DNA from: Nocardia alni
GTDB taxonomy: Bacteria > Actinomycetota > Actinomycetes > Mycobacteriales > Mycobacteriaceae
NCBI RefSeq assembly: GCF_019038435.1
Contig: NZ_JAGPOX010000041.1
Span: forward strand, 1 to 64,000
Reading direction: 5' to 3'
Length of the DNA: 64,000 nt
The position numbers and the translations under genes were made by a program. Position 1 is the first letter of the stretch, and the number at the start of each line of letters is the position of its first letter. The notes under the pieces were generated by a model. It was given only the letters and a program-made list of their open reading frames with translations, made no database searches and was not told the origin of the DNA. Shown here in pieces: positions 50,388-59,312 of the stretch.

Positions 50388-53099
50388 TCAGTTCGTGCGG
50401 ATGTCCAGGTCGCTGATACCGGGGCGGGCGGATGGGTCGGCGCCCCGCACGGTAACGCGCACATAGCGTGCGTACAGCGGGGTGATCAGCTCCCCATCGG
50501 CCTTCAGTGCGGCCGGGGTCCATGTCTGCTCATCGGTCGACACATCGACCGATGACAGATTCGGCGCCGGATCGGTCCACTGCGGGACGACGCGGGTGAC
50601 GGCGGCGACGGCGCCCAGGTCCACGGTGAGTGCGCCTTGGGCGGAATCGGGTACCCAGGCGGTGCCCGGGTCGCCGTCGACCGCCGCCTCGGCGTAGTCG
50701 CCCGGCTGTGCGCTGTCGCTCATCGCGAGCTTGCAGCGCGCGGCATCGGCGGTGGGCGTCAGATCGGGCCGCCGGGTCGGCAGTTCCAGCGATGCGCCGG
50801 GCTCGACTCGGCGCAGTCCAGTCGCGGTCTCCACCGGCAGCGCCGCACCGGACCGCAGCGTGATCACGGTACGCCGCGGACCGATCTCGGCGTCGAATAT
50901 CCTTGCTTGCCACTGTATTCCGTGCACCGCCACACCCTCGCCGAGCTGCGGCGGCAGCACCGGATCAACGCGCACTCGATCCTCGCGAAACCGCAGTCCC
51001 AGCAGGCCATTGGTGAATTCCTGCACGAAACCACCTGCGGCGGTATCGAAGTCGAATGCCGGTGACCCGGCCAGTGGATCCGTCGCGCCGGCCTTGTTGC
51101 CGCGCGCCTCGGCGAACTGTCCGAACGGCGGCCGGACGAACGGGCGCACCGACCGATCCAGATAGGCGCCGATCGAACAGCCCGGGATCCCCTGTGCCGC
51201 GGCGTCGATCTCGTGCACCGAATCGGTCATGGCGGGGCCGTCGGGATCGGTGCGCCCGGCGTAATACGCCAGGGTCTTCGCGGCCGTCTGGGGCGACATC
51301 GGCCATTCCAGCGGATATTCCAGCAGCACGGTATCGGCCTGTTTGATCTGCGATCCGCGATAGCCGTCGTACTGCTGGAAGACGTCGTTCCGCGCGTCGA
51401 ACGGCATGCGCAGATGATCCGCGATCTGCGACCACTGCGGCGGCGCGGGCACACCGATCAGCCGGGCGGCCGCGGCGGCATCGCGCAGCGCGAGTGCGGC
51501 GACGCCATTGGTGTACACGCCGTCGTCGACGCCGTTGCTGTATTCGTCCGGCCCGGCGACATCGTCGATCGAATAGCTGCCGTCCGGATTCGCCTTCGCA
51601 CGCGCCGCCCAGAATTCGGCCAGCGCGGACATGATCGGCCAGCTACGGCTGCGCAGATAGCCGAGATCGCCGGTGACCAGGTAGTACTGCCAGGCGGCCA
51701 GGGAGATATCGCCCTGCAGGTGGATCTGGGTCAGGCAGTGCGGCGGGGACCAGCTGTGGCATTCGGTCCACAGATCCCCGGTGTCCGCGCCCGTCCACGG
51801 ATAGAACGCGCCGGGATAGCCGAGGCGCTGCGCGTTCGCGCGGGCCCCGGGCAGCGTCTTGTAGCGATATTCGACGACCGAGCGGGCCAGGTCCGGCGCG
51901 AATTGCAGCAGGGGAGGATACATCCAGATATCGGCGTCCCAGAAGATCAGGCCACCGTAGTTGTCACTGGACAGGCCGGTCGGCGAGATGCTGTTGTCCT
52001 GTTCCGGATTCGTCGCCGAGTACAGCGAATACAGCGCGCCGTGAATCCAATTCTGCATATCGGGGCGGCCGGGTACCTCGATATCGGAATCCCACAGGCC
52101 GGCCCAGACGGCCGACTGTTCGGCGAGCAGTTCGGCCCAGCCGCGCAGGAATACCCGGCGCGCGGTGTCCAGGGCCGCGCGCTGCGGATCGCGGGAGGTG
52201 AGCGAGGTGTCGACACCGACGAACTTGGTGAACTCGTAGGTGTTACCTGGCGCCACAGCGACTTTCGCGTGCTGACCGGTGGCGTCCTGTTGTACGGGCG
52301 CGTCACCGGCGTATAGCACCGCGGCCACATCGCCCACGACATTCGTTGTCCGGGTGCGGAATTCGACATCGGTAGTGTGCCCGTTCGGTGTCACGGTGGC
52401 GGTCCGATCGATGCGGCGGGCCCCGGCGAAGTCGAGCTGTCCGGTGACCGCCAGTTCCCCGCGCCAGCGCGGGGACACCGTCAGATGCACTGCGGCGGCA
52501 TGCTGATCGGCCCGATCGGTCATCACGTCGTAGACCAGATCGGTGACGCGACCGTCGCGGGCGGTCCAGGTCAGCGCGGTGCGCACCAGCCCGCAACGCT
52601 GATATTCGGTCTGCCGGAAATTCGACACCTGTCCTGCGGGCGTTGCCGCGGAGTAGGTGTCACCACCGGCCTGGACCTGAAGCGTCGACCAGACGGGCAA
52701 TGCCGCGGCCACCGAAAGTCCATCCGCCACAGCGGGATCGCGCGCGTACAGGCCCGCGACGAACGCGCCGTCGTAGCGCGGGGTGTACAGCGGCCACCCT
52801 GTCCGCTCCCCCGTCTGCACGTAGCCCATTCCGGCGGGCGGCACTCGCAGTCCCAGATATCCGTTGCCGACGAAGGGGTGCCTGTCGTAGGTCGCGGAAT
52901 AGTCCGCCGAGGCCGGAGCCCACTGCGGCTGCACGGACGCGCTGTCCTCGGTGCACGGATACGTCTGTGCCGGTGCGCCTCGCCAGGGCCGGATCACCAC
53001 CATCGCGGCGACCACGAGCACGGCGACCACGCCGACCCCGATCAGCAGCCGGGACCGGCGGCCGATCGTCGCCCACCGAGTAGACGCCACATTCGGCAC
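50388..53099 (-). CDS. Membrane-anchored GH65 glycosidase with discoidin-type domain
   Basis: The 903-residue protein has an N-terminal transmembrane anchor (about 17-37), then a GH65 beta-sandwich (about 60-320) and an (alpha/alpha)6 catalytic barrel (about 330-690), with the general acid in DDVAGPDEYSNGVDDGVYTN. The sugar-site motif FWDADIWMYPPLL and phosphate-free loops are like fungal and mycobacterial acid trehalases. The C-terminus (about 770-900) is an F5/8 type C-like domain (DGDPGTAWVPDS). It is likely an extracellular trehalose- or alpha-glucoside-cleaving enzyme; many GH65 members are phosphorylases instead. The start GTG at 53099 places the anchor correctly. Confidence 0.85.
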   Translation of the reverse strand: MPNVASTRWATIGRRSRLLIGVGVVAVLVVAAMVVIRPWRGAPAQTYPCTEDSASVQPQWAPASADYSATYDRHPFVGNGYLGLRVPPAGMGYVQTGERTGWPLYTPRYDGAFVAGLYARDPAVADGLSVAAALPVWSTLQVQAGGDTYSAATPAGQVSNFRQTEYQRCGLVRTALTWTARDGRVTDLVYDVMTDRADQHAAAVHLTVSPRWRGELAVTGQLDFAGARRIDRTATVTPNGHTTDVEFRTRTTNVVGDVAAVLYAGDAPVQQDATGQHAKVAVAPGNTYEFTKFVGVDTSLTSRDPQRAALDTARRVFLRGWAELLAEQSAVWAGLWDSDIEVPGRPDMQNWIHGALYSLYSATNPEQDNSISPTGLSSDNYGGLIFWDADIWMYPPLLQFAPDLARSVVEYRYKTLPGARANAQRLGYPGAFYPWTGADTGDLWTECHSWSPPHCLTQIHLQGDISLAAWQYYLVTGDLGYLRSRSWPIMSALAEFWAARAKANPDGSYSIDDVAGPDEYSNGVDDGVYTNGVAALALRDAAAAARLIGVPAPPQWSQIADHLRMPFDARNDVFQQYDGYRGSQIKQADTVLLEYPLEWPMSPQTAAKTLAYYAGRTDPDGPAMTDSVHEIDAAAQGIPGCSIGAYLDRSVRPFVRPPFGQFAEARGNKAGATDPLAGSPAFDFDTAAGGFVQEFTNGLLGLRFREDRVRVDPVLPPQLGEGVAVHGIQWQARIFDAEIGPRRTVITLRSGAALPVETATGLRRVEPGASLELPTRRPDLTPTADAARCKLAMSDSAQPGDYAEAAVDGDPGTAWVPDSAQGALTVDLGAVAAVTRVVPQWTDPAPNLSSVDVSTDEQTWTPAALKADGELITPLYARYVRVTVRGADPSARPGISDLDIRTN

Positions 53100-53173
53100 A
53101 CTGCCATACGCCGCGGGCTTCGGCCAGCGCCGACACAGCCATCCCCAGGAGTCACCGAGGACCGGTCACGAAC

Positions 53174-53207
53174 AGGCCCGCGGTGGTTCATGGACCACCG
53201 CGGGCCT
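53174..53207 (-). terminator. Terminator after osmC
   Basis: A 14-bp perfect stem (AGGCCCGCGGTGGT and complement) with a 6-base loop lies about 70 bases past the osmC stop and before the GH65 gene. Confidence 0.7.
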
Positions 53208-53274
53208 TGTTCGCCGCAGTCGAGCCGCGGGCATCGGCCGACTCACCTGGTCGATGCCCGCGGATCCGGGTGAA

Positions 53275-53718
53275 TCAGGATTCGAGGGCCGCGTCCAGCT
53301 CGATGTTCTCGACCCCGGCCAATGCCTTGCTGATCGGGCATCCGGCCTTGGCGGCCTCGGCGGCCTTCAGGAAACCCGCCTCGTCCAAGCCGGTAACCTT
53401 GCCCCGCACGGTCAGCTTGATCGTGCTGATGCGGAAGCCGCCCGCCGGATCCGAATCCAGGGTCACATCGGTGTCGACGTTCAGGGCCTGCACGGTACCG
53501 CCGGCACTGCCGATCTCCGCCGAGCACGCCATCGCGAAGCAGGACGAATGCGCTGCGGCGATCAGCTCCTCCGGGCTGGTGGTGCCGTCGGCGTCGACCG
53601 CCGACCGCTTGGGGAACGACACGTCGTACGTGCCGACGCCCGAACTGACCAGCGCGACCCGCCCCGAGCCGTCCTGCAGCCCTCCGGTCCATTCGGTACG
53701 CGCGCTACGTGTTGGCAT
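53275..53718 (-). CDS. OsmC/Ohr-type peroxiredoxin
   Basis: From ATG 53718, with AAAGGA six bases upstream, the product is 147 residues. It has the two reactive cysteines of the family, in AHSSCFAMA and AAKAGCPISKAL, separated by about 66 residues. OsmC proteins reduce organic hydroperoxides using these cysteines. The ISKAL ending and SPEELIAAAHSSC are OsmC rather than Ohr-like. It is probably single-gene transcribed. Confidence 0.92.
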   Translation of the reverse strand: MPTRSARTEWTGGLQDGSGRVALVSSGVGTYDVSFPKRSAVDADGTTSPEELIAAAHSSCFAMACSAEIGSAGGTVQALNVDTDVTLDSDPAGGFRISTIKLTVRGKVTGLDEAGFLKAAEAAKAGCPISKALAGVENIELDAALES

Positions 53719-53849
53719 CACAGTCCTTTCACAGTGGTGATAGATCGCCGTCCGCCCCCGAACCTACTCGCAGCCGGAACGGCACACGACTCGACCGCCG
53801 ACGAGAACAACCGTCGGCGGTCGACCCCTCGGCCGAATTCTCGGACGTC

Positions 53850-54767
53850 TCAGGCCAGGTCGCGCCGGTCCACCAACCACACCGCGGCGGCGGCGAAGAC
53901 CGCGATGTAGATCGCGAGCATCAGGAACGAGGCGGGACGGGAAAGGATGTCGAGCACCCCGGGAGTCGACGCGCCGGATGCCGTGCGCATCGCGCCCGCG
54001 AGCGATCCGGCCGCGGTACCGGGCAAATGATCGGTGATCGCCCGGATCGGGGAGAAGATCGCGGCGACACCGCGCAACAGATTCTCCACCACCAGCACCC
54101 ACACCAGACCCAGCCCGACCGCCAGCGCCGGGCCACGAGCGGCGACGCCGATAAGAGCACCCGCCAGCGTCCACATCCCGAGAATCACTATACCCGTGAC
54201 GATTCCGAGCAACACCCGTCCCGATCCCGGCAGCGCCAGGGACTGATGCTGCACCGCGCCGATCAGTGCGGCGACTCCGGTGTCGACCACGAAGGCAGCC
54301 AATACCAACGCCACGACGACCCCCGCCAGCGCCACTATCGTTCCGCCCATCACCCGGACCCGCGAGGGCCCCTGAGTGAGCACGGTTTTCCAACTGCCCC
54401 AACCGTATCCGCTACCGGTCACCAGCGCGCCGAGCACCAGCATCAGCGCACCGCCGAACATCGCCATGCCCTGGGTGAACACGTCGGGCACGGCCGCGGG
54501 CAGCATCTGCCGCATCAGCAACGCGCGCGGCTGGCCGTCCGACATGCGCGTTGTCGCGCCGGTGGTGTAGGCGAGGTAGTTGAACAGGTAGGCGAAGACC
54601 AGATTCAGCACGATCCACGTGCTCAGGATGATCCAAAAAGCAGGCCACTTACGCAGTCGCGCGAATTCTGCTCGAGTGCAGGCGATAAGGTCACTCACGA
54701 GGCGGCTCATGACCTTGTCCTGTCGCGTAACCGAGACGGCCTCGAGTGATTTTGATGCGGTTGTCAT
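53850..54767 (-). CDS. ABC-2 type transporter permease
   Basis: The 305-residue protein has six transmembrane segments. A short cytoplasmic start (ARLRKWPAFWIILSTWIVL) is followed by a loop at about 70-95 and helices up to LAIYIAVFAAAAVWLV. It overlaps the ATPase gene by 4 bases, so the two form an exporter. Such ABC-2 pairs next to two-component systems in actinomycetes often confer resistance to peptides or other membrane-active compounds; the substrate is unknown. Confidence 0.85.
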   Translation of the reverse strand: MTTASKSLEAVSVTRQDKVMSRLVSDLIACTRAEFARLRKWPAFWIILSTWIVLNLVFAYLFNYLAYTTGATTRMSDGQPRALLMRQMLPAAVPDVFTQGMAMFGGALMLVLGALVTGSGYGWGSWKTVLTQGPSRVRVMGGTIVALAGVVVALVLAAFVVDTGVAALIGAVQHQSLALPGSGRVLLGIVTGIVILGMWTLAGALIGVAARGPALAVGLGLVWVLVVENLLRGVAAIFSPIRAITDHLPGTAAGSLAGAMRTASGASTPGVLDILSRPASFLMLAIYIAVFAAAAVWLVDRRDLA

Positions 54768-55675
54768 ACCGTCTCCACCTTCGTCATTTCGAAAAATACT
54801 TCCTCCAGCGACTTTTCGTCCGTGCGCAGCTCCAGCAGGTCCGCACCTGCCTCGATCACCGCACGTGCCACCGCGGGCGCGTCTGCCGCATCGACATCGA
54901 CCCTGATGCCCGTGGCGGTCAGCAGCGCGCCCGCCTCACCCACCACCGCGCGCACTGCGGGAAAGGCCAGCTCCACCGGCTCGGCCCGCAGGAAAAGCGT
55001 TCCCGTGCCGCGCAATTCACGCACCGTGGACTGCGCGAGCAGACGGCCCCGCGAGATGACGCCGACGCGGTCGCAGATCTCCTGCACTTCGCTGAGCAGG
55101 TGAGAGGACAGCACGACGGTGTGCCCGTCGGCGGCAAGTTCGAGTACGAGCTCGCGCATCTCGGCCATACCGGCCGGGTCCAGTCCGTTGGTGGGTTCGT
55201 CGAGGATCAGCAGATCCGGATGGCCCAGCAGTGCGGCGCCGACGCCGAGCCGCTGCTTCATACCCAGTGAGTAGGTGCGGAAGCGGTCGTCGCCGCGAGC
55301 GGACAGGCCGACCCGGCCCAGTGCCTCCTCGACGTCGTCACGGGTGCAGCCGCGATAGCGGGCCAGGACGCGCAGGTTGTCGCGCCCCGACAGATACGGG
55401 TAGAAACCCGGCCCCTCGATCAGCACCCCGATGCGACGCAGGGCCGCCGGATCGCCGGGCCGCCGGCCCAATATCGTCGCGGTGCCGCTGGTCGCCCGGA
55501 TCAGGCCGACCAGCATGCGCAGTGTGGTGGTCTTTCCGGCCCCGTTCGGACCGAGAAAGCCGTAGATCTCACCGGCGTCGACCCGCATGCTGACGGCGTC
55601 GACGGCCGTCTGGTCGCCATAGCGTTTGGTCAGCGCGTCGGTGGTCACGACCGCGACGGGTTCGGTGGTGTTCAT
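54764..55675 (-). CDS. ABC transporter ATP-binding protein
   Basis: The 303-residue ATPase starts at ATG 55675. Walker A is GPNGAGKTTT, signature YSLGMKQRLGVG, Walker B LLILDEPTNGLD and switch histidine LSSHLL, then a C-terminal regulatory domain. It is of the drug-exporter DrrA/BcrA type. The divergent histidine kinase gene begins 127 bases away and probably controls this operon. Confidence 0.9.
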   Translation of the reverse strand: MNTTEPVAVVTTDALTKRYGDQTAVDAVSMRVDAGEIYGFLGPNGAGKTTTLRMLVGLIRATSGTATILGRRPGDPAALRRIGVLIEGPGFYPYLSGRDNLRVLARYRGCTRDDVEEALGRVGLSARGDDRFRTYSLGMKQRLGVGAALLGHPDLLILDEPTNGLDPAGMAEMRELVLELAADGHTVVLSSHLLSEVQEICDRVGVISRGRLLAQSTVRELRGTGTLFLRAEPVELAFPAVRAVVGEAGALLTATGIRVDVDAADAPAVARAVIEAGADLLELRTDEKSLEEVFFEMTKVETV

Positions 55676-55790
55676 GCCATTGAGAATCCGCCCGCGACCT
55701 CCTGCGACACATCCGCCGCCCGGCGCGACCACGCATACGTATCTCGACGTAATTCGCGCTGCGCAGCGGCATTATCAGCGCCGGCGGCGT

Positions 55791-55796
55791 TACCGT
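55791..55796 (+). promoter_or_regulatory. -10 hexamer TACCGT (leaderless) for the histidine kinase
   Basis: TACCGT ends exactly six bases before the GTG at 55803, which supports that start. Confidence 0.5.
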
Positions 55797-55802
55797 TCGA
55801 GG

Positions 55803-57017
55803 GTGGAATCGCGGATTCGTCCGGGCGGCAGGGATCTGCTGCTGACGCTGATCGTCGCCGCCGTGCAGGTGGGCGGCGGGCGGGCGGCGAACCTGCACTG
55901 GCACGACGCCGGCTCACGCGAGCTCGACGCCCTCGGCTACGCGTTGCTGGTCATCGGTCCGCTGCTGCTGCTGGGGCGGCGTGCCTGCCCACGAGCGGTG
56001 CTGATCGGCGTCCTCGCCGTCACGCTGACCTACCTGCTGTGCGGCTTCGGCTACGGCCCGATCTTCATCGCGCTGGTGGTCGCGTTCCTGTCCGCCGGCA
56101 CGCGCGGTTCACGCTGGTACACCTATCCGCTGGTACCGCTGGGCTATCTGCTGATGGCCTGGCCCGCGCCCGGAATCCGCGGGCATCCGACCGACTATTC
56201 GCTGGTCTTCGGGGTACTGGCCTGGCTGGCGGTGCTGGTCGCGGTGGCCGAGGGGACCCGGCAGCGGCGGGTGGTCCATCTCGCGCGGCGGCAGCGAGCC
56301 CAGGCCGCGCGCCGTAACCAACAGGCCGAACGCGCGCGCGAACTGGCCGAACGCGAACAGCGCGCGACCCAGGAGCGCCTGGCGATCGCTCGCGAGCTGC
56401 ACGATGTGCTCGCGCACAGCCTGTCGCTGATCAATGTGCAATCCTCGGTGGCGCTGGAGTTGCTCGATCGCAAACCCGAGCAGGCGGCCACGGCGCTGGC
56501 CGCGATCAAGGCCGCCAGCCGCGACGCGATCGGCGAGGTACAGGCGCTGCTGCGCTCCTTGCGCTCGGGCGCGGACGGTGTGGAATTCGTTGTCGCGCCG
56601 ACGAGTCCGGCGGTGCGCGTGAGCGATCTGGAGACGCTGCTGGCACCGGCTCGGACTGCGGGGCTCGACGTCCGGGTCCGCGTGCGCGGTACACCCGTTC
56701 GTCTGCCCGCGGTTCTGGACACCGCGGCCGCCCGTATCGTCCAGGAGTCGCTGACCAATGTGCTGCGCCACGCGCCCGGCGCGAAGGCCGTTGTCGAGGT
56801 GGACTACTCGCCCGAGGAGCTACGCCTGACCGTCGAGAACACCGCACCCGAGAATGCTGCACAGTCATCCACAACCCTCGGTGGAAACGGCATCCCCGGT
56901 ATGGCCGAACGCGCCTGCGCCCTCGGCGGCGAGGTATCCGCGACCGCGCTGCACACGGGCGGCTTTCGCGTCACCGCCCGCCTGCCCATCCCCAGGAGCT
57001 CCGATGATTCCCGATGA
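55803..57017 (+). CDS. NarL-type sensor histidine kinase
   Basis: From GTG 55803 the kinase is 404 residues. Five or so transmembrane segments (about 10-155) are followed by a coiled-coil-like stretch, the HisKA_3 dimerisation box ARELHDVLAHSLSLINVQSS with the phospho-acceptor histidine, and an HATPase_c domain (IVQESLTNVLRHAP, LGGNGIPGMAERA). The sensor is fully embedded in membrane with tiny loops, typical of systems reading envelope or drug stress. It overlaps the response regulator gene by 14 bases. Confidence 0.9.
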   Translation: MESRIRPGGRDLLLTLIVAAVQVGGGRAANLHWHDAGSRELDALGYALLVIGPLLLLGRRACPRAVLIGVLAVTLTYLLCGFGYGPIFIALVVAFLSAGTRGSRWYTYPLVPLGYLLMAWPAPGIRGHPTDYSLVFGVLAWLAVLVAVAEGTRQRRVVHLARRQRAQAARRNQQAERARELAEREQRATQERLAIARELHDVLAHSLSLINVQSSVALELLDRKPEQAATALAAIKAASRDAIGEVQALLRSLRSGADGVEFVVAPTSPAVRVSDLETLLAPARTAGLDVRVRVRGTPVRLPAVLDTAAARIVQESLTNVLRHAPGAKAVVEVDYSPEELRLTVENTAPENAAQSSTTLGGNGIPGMAERACALGGEVSATALHTGGFRVTARLPIPRSSDDSR

Positions 57018-57684
57018 GAACGCGCGTATCCGAGTCCTCGTGGCCGACGATCAGGCACTGGTGCGGGGCGGTTTCGCCGCGCTGCTGGAGGCGCAGGAGG
57101 GTATCGAGGTGGTCGGGGAGGCGGCCGACGGGGAGCAGGCGGTGCGGATGTGCCGGGAGCTGACCCCCGATGTGGTGTTGATGGACATCCGAATGCCGGT
57201 GCTGGACGGGTTGGCCGCCACCCGGGAGATCGCCGCCGATCCGCGGCTGGCGGGTGTGCGGGTGGTCGTGCTGACGACGTTCGAGCTCGACGAGTACGTC
57301 TTCGAGGCGATGCGTGCGGGGGCAACGGGATTCCTCGTCAAGCATACCGAGCCCGCGGACCTCGTCCGGGCGGTGCGGGTGGTCAGCGGTGGGGATGCGC
57401 TGTTGTCCCCCAGCGTCACTCGCCGCCTCGTCGCCGAATTCGCCTCGCGCGCAAAGCCGGCGCCCGCGGCCGCGTTGACCGAATTGACCGATCGCGAGCG
57501 TGAGGTGATGACCCTGGTGGCCGAGGGCCTGACCAATGCCGAGATCGCCGAAAGACTGTTCATGAGCCCGGCCACCGCTCGCACACACGTCAGCCGAATC
57601 CTGTTGAAACTCGACGCCCGCGACCGGACCCAATTGGTTGTCATGGCATATGAATCGGGTCTGGTGCGACCCGGCTGGCAATAG
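57004..57684 (+). CDS. LuxR-family response regulator
   Basis: The 226-residue regulator starts at ATG 57004 with AGGAG upstream, inside the last codons of the kinase gene. The receiver domain has acidic residues VADDQA, phospho-aspartate in VVLMDIRMPVLDG and the lysine in FLVKHTEPADL. The LuxR helix-turn-helix is LTDREREVMTLVAEGLTNAE followed by FMSPATARTHVSRILLKL. It is the evident partner of the kinase and likely regulator of the divergent ABC exporter. Confidence 0.92.
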   Translation: MIPDENARIRVLVADDQALVRGGFAALLEAQEGIEVVGEAADGEQAVRMCRELTPDVVLMDIRMPVLDGLAATREIAADPRLAGVRVVVLTTFELDEYVFEAMRAGATGFLVKHTEPADLVRAVRVVSGGDALLSPSVTRRLVAEFASRAKPAPAAALTELTDREREVMTLVAEGLTNAEIAERLFMSPATARTHVSRILLKLDARDRTQLVVMAYESGLVRPGWQ

Positions 57685-57808
57685 ACGCCGAAAACCACTA
57701 CACCGCAATACGCTTCGATACGTACGCGAATTATCGCAATCGCACCGACGCGTCCCTCGGGCCGCAGGGGCAGACTGGACGACGATAACTCGCTACGGGA
57801 GAAGCATC

Positions 57809-58603
57809 ATGACAATACGATTCGGCACAATGCATGTTCCCGACTCGGGATTCGAATGGGTAGAGACCGCGAAAAGGGCTGAGCGGCAGGGATATCACAC
57901 ACTTTTGCTGCCGGATAATTTTTACGTCCCGTCGCCGTATCCGGCCTTGGCCGCCGCCGCGGCGGTGACCGACACGCTGCGGCTGCGGCCGAACGTCATC
58001 GCCGCACCGCTGCGCTCCGTCGCCGAGACCGTCCGGGAAAGCGCCACACTGCAATTGCTTTCCGGCGGACGCTTCGAATTGGGGATCGGCGTCGGCCGCC
58101 CCGACGCGCAACAGGAGACCGAACAGCTCGAACGCCGGTGGGGTTCGGCGACGCAGCGCCGCGCACACGTGCTCGAGACGGTGGCCGCCGTCCGCACCCG
58201 GGTCGATCCCGCGCCGCCGGTGATGATCGCCGCCGCGGGTCCTCGAATGCTAGCGGCCGCCGCACAGGTCGCCGACCGGATCCTGCCCGCCCTGTTCCCC
58301 ACCGCCACCGAGGACGATCTGGCGGCGCTGATCGCCACCGCGCGCGAGGCGACCGATCGTCCCGTCGCGTTCACCCAGCAGATCGTCGGCATCGGCGACC
58401 AACTGTTCGCACCTCGGGTGTACGGGCATGTCCCGAGCGCCGCCGAGTTGCGTGAAGCGGGTGCGGTCGGCCTGCTCCCCGCGGACCCGGCCGAGGCCGC
58501 GGCGGTCCTCGAGTACCGGCAGGACAAATACGGCATCGATGAGGTGATCGTCCCGGGCGGACTGGCCGATGCCTTCCAGCCGATCCTCGACCGGCTGCGC
58601 TGA
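57809..58603 (+). CDS. LLM class F420-dependent oxidoreductase
   Basis: The 264-residue TIM-barrel protein starts at ATG 57809 with a GGGAG motif upstream. Family marks are TLLLPDNFYVPSPYPALAAAAAVT, LSGGRFELGIGVGRP and MIAAAGPRMLAAAA. The short length and GVGRPD motif fit the TIGR03621-type F420 group rather than flavin monooxygenases. The substrate cannot be inferred. The 124 bases before it hold nothing recognisable. Confidence 0.82.
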   Translation: MTIRFGTMHVPDSGFEWVETAKRAERQGYHTLLLPDNFYVPSPYPALAAAAAVTDTLRLRPNVIAAPLRSVAETVRESATLQLLSGGRFELGIGVGRPDAQQETEQLERRWGSATQRRAHVLETVAAVRTRVDPAPPVMIAAAGPRMLAAAAQVADRILPALFPTATEDDLAALIATAREATDRPVAFTQQIVGIGDQLFAPRVYGHVPSAAELREAGAVGLLPADPAEAAAVLEYRQDKYGIDEVIVPGGLADAFQPILDRLR

Positions 58604-58625
58604 TCGAGGGGCCATTTCGGACAAT

Positions 58626-59137
58626 TCATGCGAGGCCGCGCCGAATCCCCTGCTCCACAGGTGAATAGGCGCCATCGGACCGGTCTAATGCGCAGGGTTC
58701 GCGCGAATACAGCGGCGGTTGCGCCATGAACCTCGGGCGCCCATTCCAATTGGGCTGCGCGGCATGCACCAGGAACGGATGGCACAGATACACATCACCC
58801 GCCTGCCCGGTGGCCAGCGCCAACGGCAGATCGGCTGTCGCAGCGTAGGTGTCGAGCAGTTCGAAACCTAGACCTGCTTCCCCAGCGGGCTCCAACACCT
58901 TCGGCAGCCGCAGATGCGAACCGACCCTGATCCTGGTCGGCGCGTCGTCGATACCCACATCAGAGAACAGCATCAGCAACGCGCGCCCCGTCGACCACAG
59001 GTTGATCCGCCACGTGGTGAAGTCGTGGCCCGCCACAGAATTTCCCGGCCCGCATCGGCGATATCCCGCGAAAAGGCCCGCTCCACCTTGACGAACCCCT
59101 CGCTGACGAACGCCTCGACCTGACTACCGGTAAGCGT
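58626..59137 (-). pseudogene. Phytanoyl-CoA dioxygenase (PhyH) family, decayed
   Basis: The N-terminal segment of a PhyH protein (LTGSQVEAFVSEGFVKVERA, then FSRDIADAGREILWRAT) reads from about 59134 in one frame. It is preceded by a good Shine-Dalgarno (GAAAGGA) but by ACG at 59135-59137 where the start codon should be. The frame then breaks, and the C-terminal part (DFTTWRINLWSTGRALLMLF to the stop at 58626) continues in another frame from about 59028. Some 80 middle residues, including the first iron-ligand region H-x-D, are missing. A later histidine survives in YLCHPFLVHAAQP. Start loss, deletion and frameshift make it nonfunctional. Confidence 0.75.
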
Positions 59138-59312
59138 GTGATCCTTTCGTCAACCCTCCGTCAATGACGATGAACACCCACTTACCGTTCCGCCACCGAA
59201 TTTCCTCCGAATCGTTGTCCCCCGACGCGCCACGAACAGACGCGACGCCTCCCTACCGCGAGGCTCAGGATCGCGTCGGCGGCCGTGTGTGCATTCCTTG
59301 GGCATCGACTGG

